NCBI RefSeq assembly: GCF_026191725.2
Contig: NZ_CP120863.1
Location: 4,878,001-4,942,000 of the forward strand
Source of the DNA: Roseibium porphyridii
GTDB lineage: Bacteria > Pseudomonadota > Alphaproteobacteria > Rhizobiales > Stappiaceae
DNA length: 64,000 nucleotides
Reading direction: 5' to 3'
The position numbers were made by a program, and so were the translations under genes. Shown here one piece after another: positions 56,712 to 64,000 of the stretch. Numbering within the stretch: the first letter of the stretch is position 1; each line of letters opens with the position of its first letter. The notes beneath the pieces were generated by a model that did not search any database, was not told the origin of the DNA, and saw only the letters and a list, made by a program, of their open reading frames with translations.

Positions 56712-56905
56712 CCCTCTGTCCGAGTACCTGAGAGATTTCCCGCTGACCACCTGAGGCGGCGGAGCGGTTACTCCTTCGGTGAGCAGTCCGCTTGAACGGA
56801 TCACTGCTTTCCAGAGCGTTTTAGCCTAGGCGGTCCTTTTGCCTGAGAGTTTCCGGGGCGGTTGCTCCTTCGGCGCCGGCATCTTTTCGTCCGGCCTCTC
56901 CCGCA
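56712..56905 (-). ncRNA. Tandem glycine riboswitch
   Basis: On the reverse strand two aptamers follow each other: aptamer 1 about 56830-56905 (GCGGGAGAGGCC start, CCGAAGGAGCAACCGCCCC core and AACTCTCAGGCAAAAGGACCG end) and aptamer 2 about 56712-56818 (CCGAAGGAGTAACCGC core and ATCTCTCAGGTACTCGGACAG end). Both cores and both CTCTCAGG tails match the class. It stands in front of gcvT and should turn the operon on when glycine is high. Confidence 0.96.
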
Positions 56906-56929
56906 TAAGCTTAAGCGTGATACCACGCC

Positions 56930-56950
56930 AATCAGGGGACGACCCTGATT
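56930..56950. promoter_or_regulatory. Inverted repeat at the 5' end of the gcv leader
   Basis: Perfect 8-base arms AATCAGGG / CCCTGATT with a 5-base loop, between the -10 box and the riboswitch, at about the predicted transcription start. It may be a 5' stabilising stem or an operator. Confidence 0.5.
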
Positions 56951-56958
56951 AGGGCGCG

Positions 56959-56987
56959 ATTGTGCGAGCCGGACAAAGTCTTGTCAA
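56959..56987 (-). promoter_or_regulatory. Sigma-70 promoter of the gcv operon
   Basis: Reverse strand: TTGACA at 56982-56987, 17-base spacer and CACAAT at 56959-56964. The start of transcription would be near 56952, about 50 bases before the first aptamer. Confidence 0.78.
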
Positions 56988-57054
56988 TATGCGACGTGTC
57001 GCAACTGTTGTTTGCCCGTGCAAAATCTATTTTTTATCCTTCGAAAGAGGTCCT

Positions 57055-57639
57055 CTAGCGGCGGCGGCCTTCATCAAAGCCGAAGACAACCTTGACGCTC
57101 GCACCGGCCGGTATCGTGAATTTGTTTTCAATCAGGGTCCAGGTTTCGGCAGGTGCTCCAGCTGCGATCGAAACCGGGATCTTGAGGATTTCGGAGCTCA
57201 GCGGTTTCTCGTCCTCTCCGCCGGGGACAACAGCGACCCGCAGTGGAAGCACAATATCTCCGCCTTGCCATGCGGGTCCTGGTGTCACATCGCCTGAGAA
57301 GCCGAGCTTCATGCGACGCCCGCCATCTGCTTCACTTGTGCAGGTCACAGCCCAGTCTTCGACAGTTGCCTGATACCGCAAACCCGAACGCTCGTCCTGC
57401 TTGCCACGCACATAGTTCATGATCAGGTACGTGTTGGGTTTCAGCTGCATCGGCGGGCATGGCACAGGCGGAGCAAACGTTTCCGGCGACACTTCAATCG
57501 GCTCACGGCCACCTGAAATCACTTTTCCAGCAACGCTGTCCGCTCCACCGCATCCACTCAAAACCACGGCACACAGGCCCGCCCCGAAGGCAAGCTTAAT
57601 CTTGGTGGCGGACACGGCTCGAAACGTTCTGATCATCAT
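57055..57639 (-). CDS. Putative lipoprotein of unknown function
   Basis: A 194-residue protein with a lipoprotein signal (lipobox LSGC after AFGAGLCAVV) and a basic twin-Met start. The mature part (SPETFAPPVPCPPMQLKPNTYLIMNYVRG, and a final TIPAGASVKVVFGFDEGRRR) is typical of a small envelope protein found in this group, but I know no function. The first ATG (57639) follows GGGAAA. Divergent from ispH. Confidence 0.82.
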   Translation of the reverse strand: MMIRTFRAVSATKIKLAFGAGLCAVVLSGCGGADSVAGKVISGGREPIEVSPETFAPPVPCPPMQLKPNTYLIMNYVRGKQDERSGLRYQATVEDWAVTCTSEADGGRRMKLGFSGDVTPGPAWQGGDIVLPLRVAVVPGGEDEKPLSSEILKIPVSIAAGAPAETWTLIENKFTIPAGASVKVVFGFDEGRRR

Positions 57640-57830
57640 TTTCCCATTCGAATGCAACGCGACTTGGCGGGGCTTATTAGCAGGTCCCGCAATGCTTGGC
57701 GAGACTTGATGGCGACAATGCATGAAGCAGGAGATTATGGCCGAAATTATGCGCACTTGAGCGCACCTCCCTTGACAGGGAGGGAGGCGAAGCCCTTATT
57801 GCGGCCATATGGGTTTGTCGAAAGTGGACC

Positions 57831-58829
57831 ATGACCGAGACCAAACAGGAAAAACAGCCTCTCAGCCTTCAGCTTTGTGCTCCGCGCGGCTTTTGCGCAG
57901 GCGTCGACCGGGCCATCCAGATCGTGGAACTGGCACTGACGAAATACGGTCGGCCGGTCTATGTTCGTCACGAAATTGTTCATAACAAATTCGTGGTGGA
58001 CGGACTGAAGGCAAAGGGAGCAGTCTTCGTTGAAGAGCTGGAGGAAATTCCTGCAGAACACAGCGACAGACCGGTTATATTTTCAGCGCATGGTGTGCCC
58101 AAGTCCGTTCCTGAGGATGCCCAGGCGCGGAAAATGTTCTATCTCGACGCCACCTGCCCGCTGGTTTCAAAGGTGCACAAGGAAGCGGAAATCCATTTCC
58201 GCCGTGACCGCGAGGTTCTCCTGATCGGTCACGCGGGCCACCCTGAAGTGATCGGAACCATGGGTCAATTGCCGGATGGCACGGTCACCCTGATCGAGAC
58301 CGAAGATGACGCCCACGCCTATGTGCCCAAAAGCGACCGGCCTCTTGCTTACATTACCCAGACGACGCTTTCGGTCGATGACACTGCCGGCATCGTTGCG
58401 GTGCTGCAGCAGCGATTCCCCGATATCGTGGCTCCGCATAAGGAAGACATTTGCTACGCGACGACCAATCGGCAGGAAGCCGTCAAACATGTTGCGCCAA
58501 AAGTGGATGCAATGATTGTTGTCGGAGCGCCGAACTCTTCCAATTCGCAGCGGCTGCGTGAGGTCGCAGAGCGTTCAGGCTGCAAGATTTCCGTGCTAAT
58601 CCAGCGTGCAAGCGACATTCAATGGCAGGATTTCGAAGGCGTTCGGACTTTGGGCCTGACGGCCGGTGCATCAGCTCCCGAAACTCTGGTAGAGGAAATC
58701 ATCACTGCTTTCGCCGAACGGTTCGATGTGACCGTTGAAACCGTTCATACAGCGGAAGAGACGATTTCCTTCAATCTGCCACGGGAATTACGGGACATGA
58801 TCGCCCCGGCCCAGGCAGCCACCGGGTAA
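57831..58829 (+). CDS. ispH: 4-hydroxy-3-methylbut-2-enyl diphosphate reductase
   Basis: A 332-residue [4Fe-4S] enzyme, last step of the MEP isoprenoid pathway, giving IPP and DMAPP. Cluster cysteines: Cys22 in [12 protein letters not shown], one in [12 protein letters not shown] and one in [31 protein letters not shown] and the C-terminal [13 protein letters not shown] are complete. First of a tight three-gene unit with thrB and rnhA. Confidence 0.97.
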   Translation: MTETKQEKQPLSLQLCAPRGFCAGVDRAIQIVELALTKYGRPVYVRHEIVHNKFVVDGLKAKGAVFVEELEEIPAEHSDRPVIFSAHGVPKSVPEDAQARKMFYLDATCPLVSKVHKEAEIHFRRDREVLLIGHAGHPEVIGTMGQLPDGTVTLIETEDDAHAYVPKSDRPLAYITQTTLSVDDTAGIVAVLQQRFPDIVAPHKEDICYATTNRQEAVKHVAPKVDAMIVVGAPNSSNSQRLREVAERSGCKISVLIQRASDIQWQDFEGVRTLGLTAGASAPETLVEEIITAFAERFDVTVETVHTAEETISFNLPRELRDMIAPAQAATG

Positions 58830-58833
58830 GACA

Positions 58834-59799
58834 ATGGCCGTATATACCGAAGTCACCGATGAAGAGCTGAGCGACTTCATCGGCCAGTATGATGTCGGGC
58901 GCTTGCTCTCCTTCAAGGGCATTGCGGAAGGCGTCGAAAACAGCAATTTCCTGGTTCATACGGACAAGGCGTCTTTTATTCTGACCCTCTACGAAAAGCG
59001 GGTTAATCCGGATGACCTCCCCTATTTCCTCAACCTATTGCAACACCTGGCAGCAAAGGGTTTGTCCTGCCCGACCCCAGTTGCCTCGAAGTCAGGCAAG
59101 CTGTTGGGAACACTGGCCGAGCGTCCGGCAGCGCTTGTTACCTTTCTGGAAGGCATGTGGGTCAAACGGCCCCGCGTTGAGCATTGTGGTGAACTCGGCA
59201 AATCCATGGCCGAGTTGCATATCGACGGTCGAGACTATGACGGCTTCAGAAAAAACGCTCTGGATGTGAGCGGCTGGCGCCCTTTGTTCGAGCAATGCGG
59301 AGACCGCAGCGACAGCGTTCTTCCGGGCCTGACAGCGGAACTATCCACTGAACTCGAACACCTTGAAAAGGTATGGCCCTCGGATTTGCCAGGCGGTGTC
59401 ATTCATGCTGACCTTTTTCCTGACAATGTCTTTTTTCTGGGCGATGAGCTCTCGGGTCTGATCGACTTTTATTTCGCCTGCAACGACGCTTTCGCCTACG
59501 ACATTGCCATCTGTCTCAATGCCTGGTGCTTCGAGCAGGACCTCTCCTTCAATGTGACCAAGGCCAGGGCGCTTTTGAAAGGCTACTCAGGCGTTCGGCC
59601 ACTGAACGAGGCAGAGTATGAGGCGTTACCGATCCTCTGCCGAGGCGCAGCCCTGCGCTTTTTGCTCACACGGCTCTATGACTGGTTGAGCGTCCCGCCG
59701 GGTGCATTGGTCACACCGAAAGACCCGATGGAATACGTCAAGAAACTGCGTTTTCACCAAACGGTCAGTTCCACCGAGGCTTATGGACTGGAAAGATGA
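58834..59799 (+). CDS. thrB: Homoserine kinase, ThrB2 (APH-fold) type
   Basis: A 321-residue kinase of threonine synthesis. It has the aminoglycoside-phosphotransferase fold used by many alphaproteobacteria and pseudomonads, not the GHMP fold: catalytic [15 protein letters not shown] and the metal-binding [23 protein letters not shown]. Starts 4 bases after ispH and overlaps rnhA by 4. Confidence 0.95.
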   Translation: MAVYTEVTDEELSDFIGQYDVGRLLSFKGIAEGVENSNFLVHTDKASFILTLYEKRVNPDDLPYFLNLLQHLAAKGLSCPTPVASKSGKLLGTLAERPAALVTFLEGMWVKRPRVEHCGELGKSMAELHIDGRDYDGFRKNALDVSGWRPLFEQCGDRSDSVLPGLTAELSTELEHLEKVWPSDLPGGVIHADLFPDNVFFLGDELSGLIDFYFACNDAFAYDIAICLNAWCFEQDLSFNVTKARALLKGYSGVRPLNEAEYEALPILCRGAALRFLLTRLYDWLSVPPGALVTPKDPMEYVKKLRFHQTVSSTEAYGLER

Positions 59800-60251
59800 G
59801 CACCGAGAACCGCGTTACGATTTATACCGACGGTGCCTGCTCCGGGAACCCCGGACCAGGTGGCTGGGGAGCGATATTGCGTTTCGGCGGACACGAACGT
59901 GAGCTGCAGGGCGGCGAAGTGGAAACCACCAACAACCGCATGGAACTGATGGCGGCAATCGAAGCGCTCAACACGCTAAAACGCCCTTGCGCTGTGGACC
60001 TTTACACAGACAGCACCTACGTGCGCAGTGGCATTCGAGAATGGCTTGAAGGCTGGAAACGAAAGAATTGGCGAACCGCCGCGAACAAGCCAGTGAAGAA
60101 TGCGGACCTCTGGCAAGCTCTCGACACAGCAAGAGAACGGCACGACGTCACCTGGCACTGGGTGAAGGGTCATGCCGGCCACCCCGACAATGAGCGTGCC
60201 GATGAGCTGGCACGCGGGGGCATGGCCCCTTATAAGAGCGGCGACCAATAA
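59796..60251 (+). CDS. rnhA: Ribonuclease HI
   Basis: A 151-residue RNase HI that cuts RNA in RNA-DNA hybrids. Catalytic residues: Asp in [18 protein letters not shown], Glu in [13 protein letters not shown], Asp in DLYTDSTYV, and the last Asp in [11 protein letters not shown]. Start overlaps the thrB stop (ATGA). Confidence 0.97.
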   Translation: MSTENRVTIYTDGACSGNPGPGGWGAILRFGGHERELQGGEVETTNNRMELMAAIEALNTLKRPCAVDLYTDSTYVRSGIREWLEGWKRKNWRTAANKPVKNADLWQALDTARERHDVTWHWVKGHAGHPDNERADELARGGMAPYKSGDQ

Positions 60252-60282
60252 CAAGATCTGTTCGTGCAACAGAGGATTTCGA

Positions 60283-61206
60283 GTGAGCGATACCAGGGGG
60301 GCAGCACCGGCTGAACCACGCCGGCCCGAGCCGCATTCAAACGGCAAGGTGCTCATAATGGCGAACCCGACATCTGGCGGGTATGACGCCCCGTTTCTCC
60401 AGGACGTTCGACAACGGTTGGAACGACAAGGGCGTTCGACGGAAATCCGCCTGACGCAGCGTGCCGGAGAGATTGGCGAAACATGTGCTGACCCTGCATT
60501 GGCGGTCCAGACACTCGTCGTTGCAGGCGGCGATGGTTCGATCAACGAAGCGCTTACCGGTTTCCAGGATCACCCTGCCCCGCCACAACTCGCCGTGATC
60601 CCCACCGGCACGGCAAATGTGCTGGCACTGGAGCTGTCATTGCCACGCACCGCTGCTGCTGTCGCCGAAATGATCCTTGCCCAAAAGACAAAGCCTCTAC
60701 ACTACGGCATTGCTAATGGCAGGCCCTTTGCCCTTATGGCGTCGGCCGGGTTCGATGCAGAAGTTGTTCACGGCGTCCCGCTTTCTCTGAAGCGCCGTTT
60801 CGGCAAGCTTGCTTATGTGGTTACCGCTATCCGCATTGGACTGAGACGCAAAAGCGCCCCTTTGGACGTCACGCTGGACGGCGAACATTTCAGTGGCAAA
60901 TTCGCCGTCGCATGCAATGCACACCGCTATGGTGGCCCGTTTGTGATCTCGCCTGGTGGTGCCACCGATCCAGGTCTTTACATGCTGGTACTGGAAAGAG
61001 ACGACCCATGGTCGTCCATACGCTATACGATGGCTCTTCTAAGCGGGCGTCTGCACAAGGCGAAGGGGGCCACGGTGAGACCGTTCAACGTTGCATCGAT
61101 CAAGGCAGGCAGAACAGTTGCAGCGCAGGTGGACGGCGACCCCTTTGGCGCGACGCCATTGGAAATCCAGGCGTCTGACAAGACGGTGCCAATTCTCGTG
61201 CCTTAA
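60283..61206 (+). CDS. Diacylglycerol kinase-family lipid kinase
   Basis: A 307-residue DAGK/YegS-like kinase: N-terminal VLIMANPTSGG loop, the ATP-binding LVVAGGDGSINEALTG and the PTGTANVLA motif; C-terminal LEIQASDKTVPI. Substrate likely a lipid (diacylglycerol or other); not decidable. The start is a GTG with AGAGGA 6 bases ahead; an upstream frame into rnhA is not used. 31 bases after rnhA. Confidence 0.92.
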   Translation: MSDTRGAAPAEPRRPEPHSNGKVLIMANPTSGGYDAPFLQDVRQRLERQGRSTEIRLTQRAGEIGETCADPALAVQTLVVAGGDGSINEALTGFQDHPAPPQLAVIPTGTANVLALELSLPRTAAAVAEMILAQKTKPLHYGIANGRPFALMASAGFDAEVVHGVPLSLKRRFGKLAYVVTAIRIGLRRKSAPLDVTLDGEHFSGKFAVACNAHRYGGPFVISPGGATDPGLYMLVLERDDPWSSIRYTMALLSGRLHKAKGATVRPFNVASIKAGRTVAAQVDGDPFGATPLEIQASDKTVPILVP

Positions 61207-61247
61207 TCCCGGCACGCATGACAATCGCTTCAATGGCGGACCGTTTG

Positions 61248-64000
61248 TCAGGCGCTTTCGGCTTCTGCTGGCATTTTGCGCAGGATCTTCGTGGCCTCAG
61301 AGGCGGAGACCGCTTCCCCGAAGAAGAAGCCTTGCGCATATTCACAGCCAAGCTGATAAAGCTCTAGGGCGTCGTTTTCGCTCTCAGCCCCTTCCGCAAC
61401 CACCTGCATGCCCAGATCATGCCCCATGGCAACGATGGTCCTGAGTAGAACAGGCCGCGCTGACGACCCGTTGGGTTTGACGAAGGACTGGTCAATCTTG
61501 ATCGTGTCGAACGGAAACCGTTGCAGGTAAGACAGCGAAGAATGGCCGGTGCCGAAATCATCAAGCGACAGTCCAGCCCCAAGACCCCGCAACCGTTCCA
61601 GAACCTTCGCGGAGTATTCGGGGTTCGACATGAGCAGGGACTCAGTCAGCTCAAGCTTGAGCGTTCCCGGTTCCAGGGACGTTCTGGACAACACCGCCTT
61701 CACATCGTTGATCAAGTCCTGCTTGAGCAGCTGACGCGAGGACAGGTTGACCGACGCAAACAGCGGGCGTTGCATCGGAAACTCTCGCTGCCAATGCGCA
61801 AGCTGTTGCGCGCCCTTGTCCAGCATATACATGCCGAGTTCGTTGATCAGGCCTGACTGCTCGGCAACCGGTATGAATTCCGATGGAGAAATCTTGCCGC
61901 GCTTTGAATGGTTCCAGCGAGCAAGAACCTCAAATCCGGCGACAGCCTGATCTTCCAGACGAATGATCGGCTGAAAGAAAACACCAAGTGTCTCCTTCTT
62001 GATCGCCTCTCTGAGATCTGCTTCCAGATCAACGATGTTCTTGTCGAGTGGGCGCAGGATCGGACGGAAGACCTCCTGGCGGTCCCCACCAAGACGCTTT
62101 GCGTGATTGAGCGCAATCTCGGCATTGGTGAGCATGTCCTCAACACCCTGCTTGCCGCCCTCAAAAAACGAGATGCCGACCGAACAGGTCAGAAAGATCT
62201 CCCGGTCGCCGAAGGTGATCGGTGCACGGACCGCCTTGCGCAAAGCATCAGCCAGCGCGACAATTCTGTCTGGCTCCTGTTCCGACAAGAGCACCAGACC
62301 GTACTGGTCGCCTGACAGCCGACCCAATGTGTCCTGCTGGCCAATCAGACGGCCAAGACGCCGCGCGACTGTCAAAAGAATGCTGTCACCGGCCGACAGT
62401 CCTATGCTGTCATTGACCTGTTTGAACCTGTCGAGGTTCAAAACCAGAATTGTCGGTTTGGACGTTTCCTCAGCCTTCGCACGGACAACGCTTGTACGAA
62501 GGCGGTCGACAAAGAGCTCTCGGTTGGGCAACCCGGTCAGGTTGTCATGGACCGCATCATGCAGCAGCCGCTCTTCCGCCGTGCGTTCTTCGGTAACATC
62601 CAAGAGCGTCCCGACGCAACGGATGACCTCGCCGTCAGAACCTATGATGGGCCGCGCACGCAGCCGGAACCAACGGAAATGACCATCTTCAGATCTCAGC
62701 CGGAACGTTTGCATCACACGACCACGGCGCTGATCGATCACAGCATCGAGCGTCGCGCGGAACCGATCGCGATCCTGCGGGTGCAGCACGTCCAGCCAAT
62801 CGCGGGCCGGTCCTTCCAGCGTGCCGTGTTTGAGGCTCAGAAGGTCTTCAACTTCGTTGCCGGTAAAGATCCGGTCCCGGTCGATATCCCAATCCCAGAT
62901 GATGTCGCCTGCCCCGGTCAGCGCCAAGGCTTTGCGTTCCACATCGGAGATCAGGCCCTGCGCGATGGCTCCGCCCGCGAAGGCGTGCTGCATCACTGTA
63001 AAGCCAATCAGAAGAACAATCAAAACCAGACCACCACCCAGCGCCGGTTGAACGATGTCGTTGCCAAGATATCCGGTCACGGACATGGCGGCGCCAATCA
63101 GCCAGGCAATCAACAGACACCAGGTGGGGATGAGCAGGATTGCCCTGTCGTAATGCTGAAAGGCCAGCACCGCGATTGTCACGAAACCCAGAACGCCAAT
63201 CACACCCAATGAAAGCCGCGCAATACCGGCGGCGACCGACGGATCCCAGACGGCAACGCCCAAGAGCCCCAGAATGAGGATCAATGTCGTCAATGCGAGG
63301 TGAGAATAGTGAATGTTCCAACGATTGAGATTGAGATAGGCATAAAGGAAGATTATCAAGCTGGCCGCAAGCATCACTTCCGCACAGGCTCTGGCGAGCT
63401 GGCTGCCGCCACCTTCCAGGTTGAACACCATGCCCCAGAAGCCGAAATCGATACACAAATAGGCGAGCACCGACCAGGCAAGTGCTGCTGTTGCGGGGAA
63501 CATGACCGTTCCCTTGACGACGAACAAGATCGTCAGGAAGAGCGCCAGCAAGCCTGAAATACCCAGAATAATGCCTCGGTAAAGCGTGTAGGCGTTGATG
63601 GTTTCCTTATAGACATCCGGTTCCCAGATGCGGATTTCAGGCAGATTGGGTGTTGTCAGTTCCGCGACAAAAGTCACGATAGAACCCGGGTCGAGCGTCA
63701 CAAGGAAAACATCTGCCTCCAGACTTTTCTGACGCTGCGGGGCGATGCCCTGGCTTGGGGTAATCGTGGCGATACGCGAGGAGCCGAGGTCCGGCCAGAA
63801 GATGTCGGAACTGACAAGTTTGTAGTTCGGCGCGACAATCAAACGGTCGATTTGTTCGTCACTGGTGTTGGCCAGAGCAAAAACAGCCCAATTTGTGTTT
63901 GTGCCATCTAGCGAGGGAACCTCGATCCGGCGGACAATCCCGTCAGCACCGGGTGCCGTGGAGACCTGCAGCCGCGTCCCCGCTTCCCTGTGAAGCTCAA
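61248..64000 (-). CDS. Membrane GGDEF/EAL protein with PAS domain, 5' end outside the window
   Basis: At least 917 residues; the frame is open to the right edge, so the N-terminus is missing. Order: an extracytoplasmic sensor part (7TMR-DISM-like), about seven membrane segments (first at ETINAYTLYRGIILGISGLL), a PAS domain near DIIWDWDIDRDRIFTGNEVEDLL, a GGDEF-like domain and an EAL domain. The GGDEF signature reads RLSGDQYGLV, so the catalytic Gly-Gly-Glu is lost and cyclase activity is unlikely. The EAL motif is GFEVLARWNH, with intact LNLSSRQLL-type and DDFGTGHSSLSYLQRFPFDTIKIDQSFV blocks, so it probably degrades cyclic di-GMP. Confidence 0.92.
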   Translation of the reverse strand, partial: ELHREAGTRLQVSTAPGADGIVRRIEVPSLDGTNTNWAVFALANTSDEQIDRLIVAPNYKLVSSDIFWPDLGSSRIATITPSQGIAPQRQKSLEADVFLVTLDPGSIVTFVAELTTPNLPEIRIWEPDVYKETINAYTLYRGIILGISGLLALFLTILFVVKGTVMFPATAALAWSVLAYLCIDFGFWGMVFNLEGGGSQLARACAEVMLAASLIIFLYAYLNLNRWNIHYSHLALTTLILILGLLGVAVWDPSVAAGIARLSLGVIGVLGFVTIAVLAFQHYDRAILLIPTWCLLIAWLIGAAMSVTGYLGNDIVQPALGGGLVLIVLLIGFTVMQHAFAGGAIAQGLISDVERKALALTGAGDIIWDWDIDRDRIFTGNEVEDLLSLKHGTLEGPARDWLDVLHPQDRDRFRATLDAVIDQRRGRVMQTFRLRSEDGHFRWFRLRARPIIGSDGEVIRCVGTLLDVTEERTAEERLLHDAVHDNLTGLPNRELFVDRLRTSVVRAKAEETSKPTILVLNLDRFKQVNDSIGLSAGDSILLTVARRLGRLIGQQDTLGRLSGDQYGLVLLSEQEPDRIVALADALRKAVRAPITFGDREIFLTCSVGISFFEGGKQGVEDMLTNAEIALNHAKRLGGDRQEVFRPILRPLDKNIVDLEADLREAIKKETLGVFFQPIIRLEDQAVAGFEVLARWNHSKRGKISPSEFIPVAEQSGLINELGMYMLDKGAQQLAHWQREFPMQRPLFASVNLSSRQLLKQDLINDVKAVLSRTSLEPGTLKLELTESLLMSNPEYSAKVLERLRGLGAGLSLDDFGTGHSSLSYLQRFPFDTIKIDQSFVKPNGSSARPVLLRTIVAMGHDLGMQVVAEGAESENDALELYQLGCEYAQGFFFGEAVSASEATKILRKMPAEAESA

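Overview
The window reads as chromosomal DNA of an alphaproteobacterium, most likely a marine member of the Hyphomicrobiales close to Roseibium/Labrenzia/Stappia. The evidence is a CcrM-type GANTC adenine methyltransferase, a split F0 operon with separate b and b' subunits, an Irr-type iron box in front of bacterioferritin, a DmeR/DmeF pair with its G-tract operator, and the gene order ispH-thrB-rnhA. The genus is an inference from gene content; I could not run a search.

Layout. 0-9 kb: central-metabolism genes (PQQ-type sugar dehydrogenase, chorismate mutase, malic enzyme, a ceramidase-like membrane protein, a class I/II aminotransferase, moaB, a GNAT, a glutathionyl-hydroquinone reductase). 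8.9-23 kb is looser and looks accessory: LysR/MFS, a membrane class III nucleotidyl cyclase, a protein I do not recognise, a compact dmeR-dmeF-EamA metal operon, a VOC protein, a broken grpB, a carbamoylase-like amidohydrolase, a DD-carboxypeptidase, a DMT exporter and a hydratase. These are separated by stretches without genes. 23-41 kb is core: glycosyltransferase, radical SAM protein, rnhB, the F0 ATP synthase operon, smc, dsbA-like, dciA-like, mutY, fasciclin, bfr, amn, amino-acid ABC subunits and a tag-like glycosylase. 41-51 kb starts with ccrM and continues with four regulator/enzyme modules (TetR, HxlR and two MarR), each beside small redox or isomerase-fold enzymes; three of the four have clear inverted repeats in their control region. 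tyrS lies among them. 51-57 kb is a glycine-cleavage operon (gcvT-gcvH-osmC-gcvPA-gcvPB) behind a tandem glycine riboswitch. 57-64 kb: a lipoprotein, ispH-thrB-rnhA, a lipid kinase, and a GGDEF/EAL membrane protein cut by the right edge.

No rRNA, tRNA, CRISPR array, transposase or phage gene was seen. I found no clearly new defence or mobile system. The best leads are regulatory: the DmeR operator driving a three-gene overlapping operon with a half-size DMT protein, the triple palindrome between marR and a GST gene, the HxlR operator before a GST/NTF2/tautomerase operon, a hairpin that could cover the tyrS ribosome-binding site, and an OsmC gene inside the riboswitch-controlled gcv operon.
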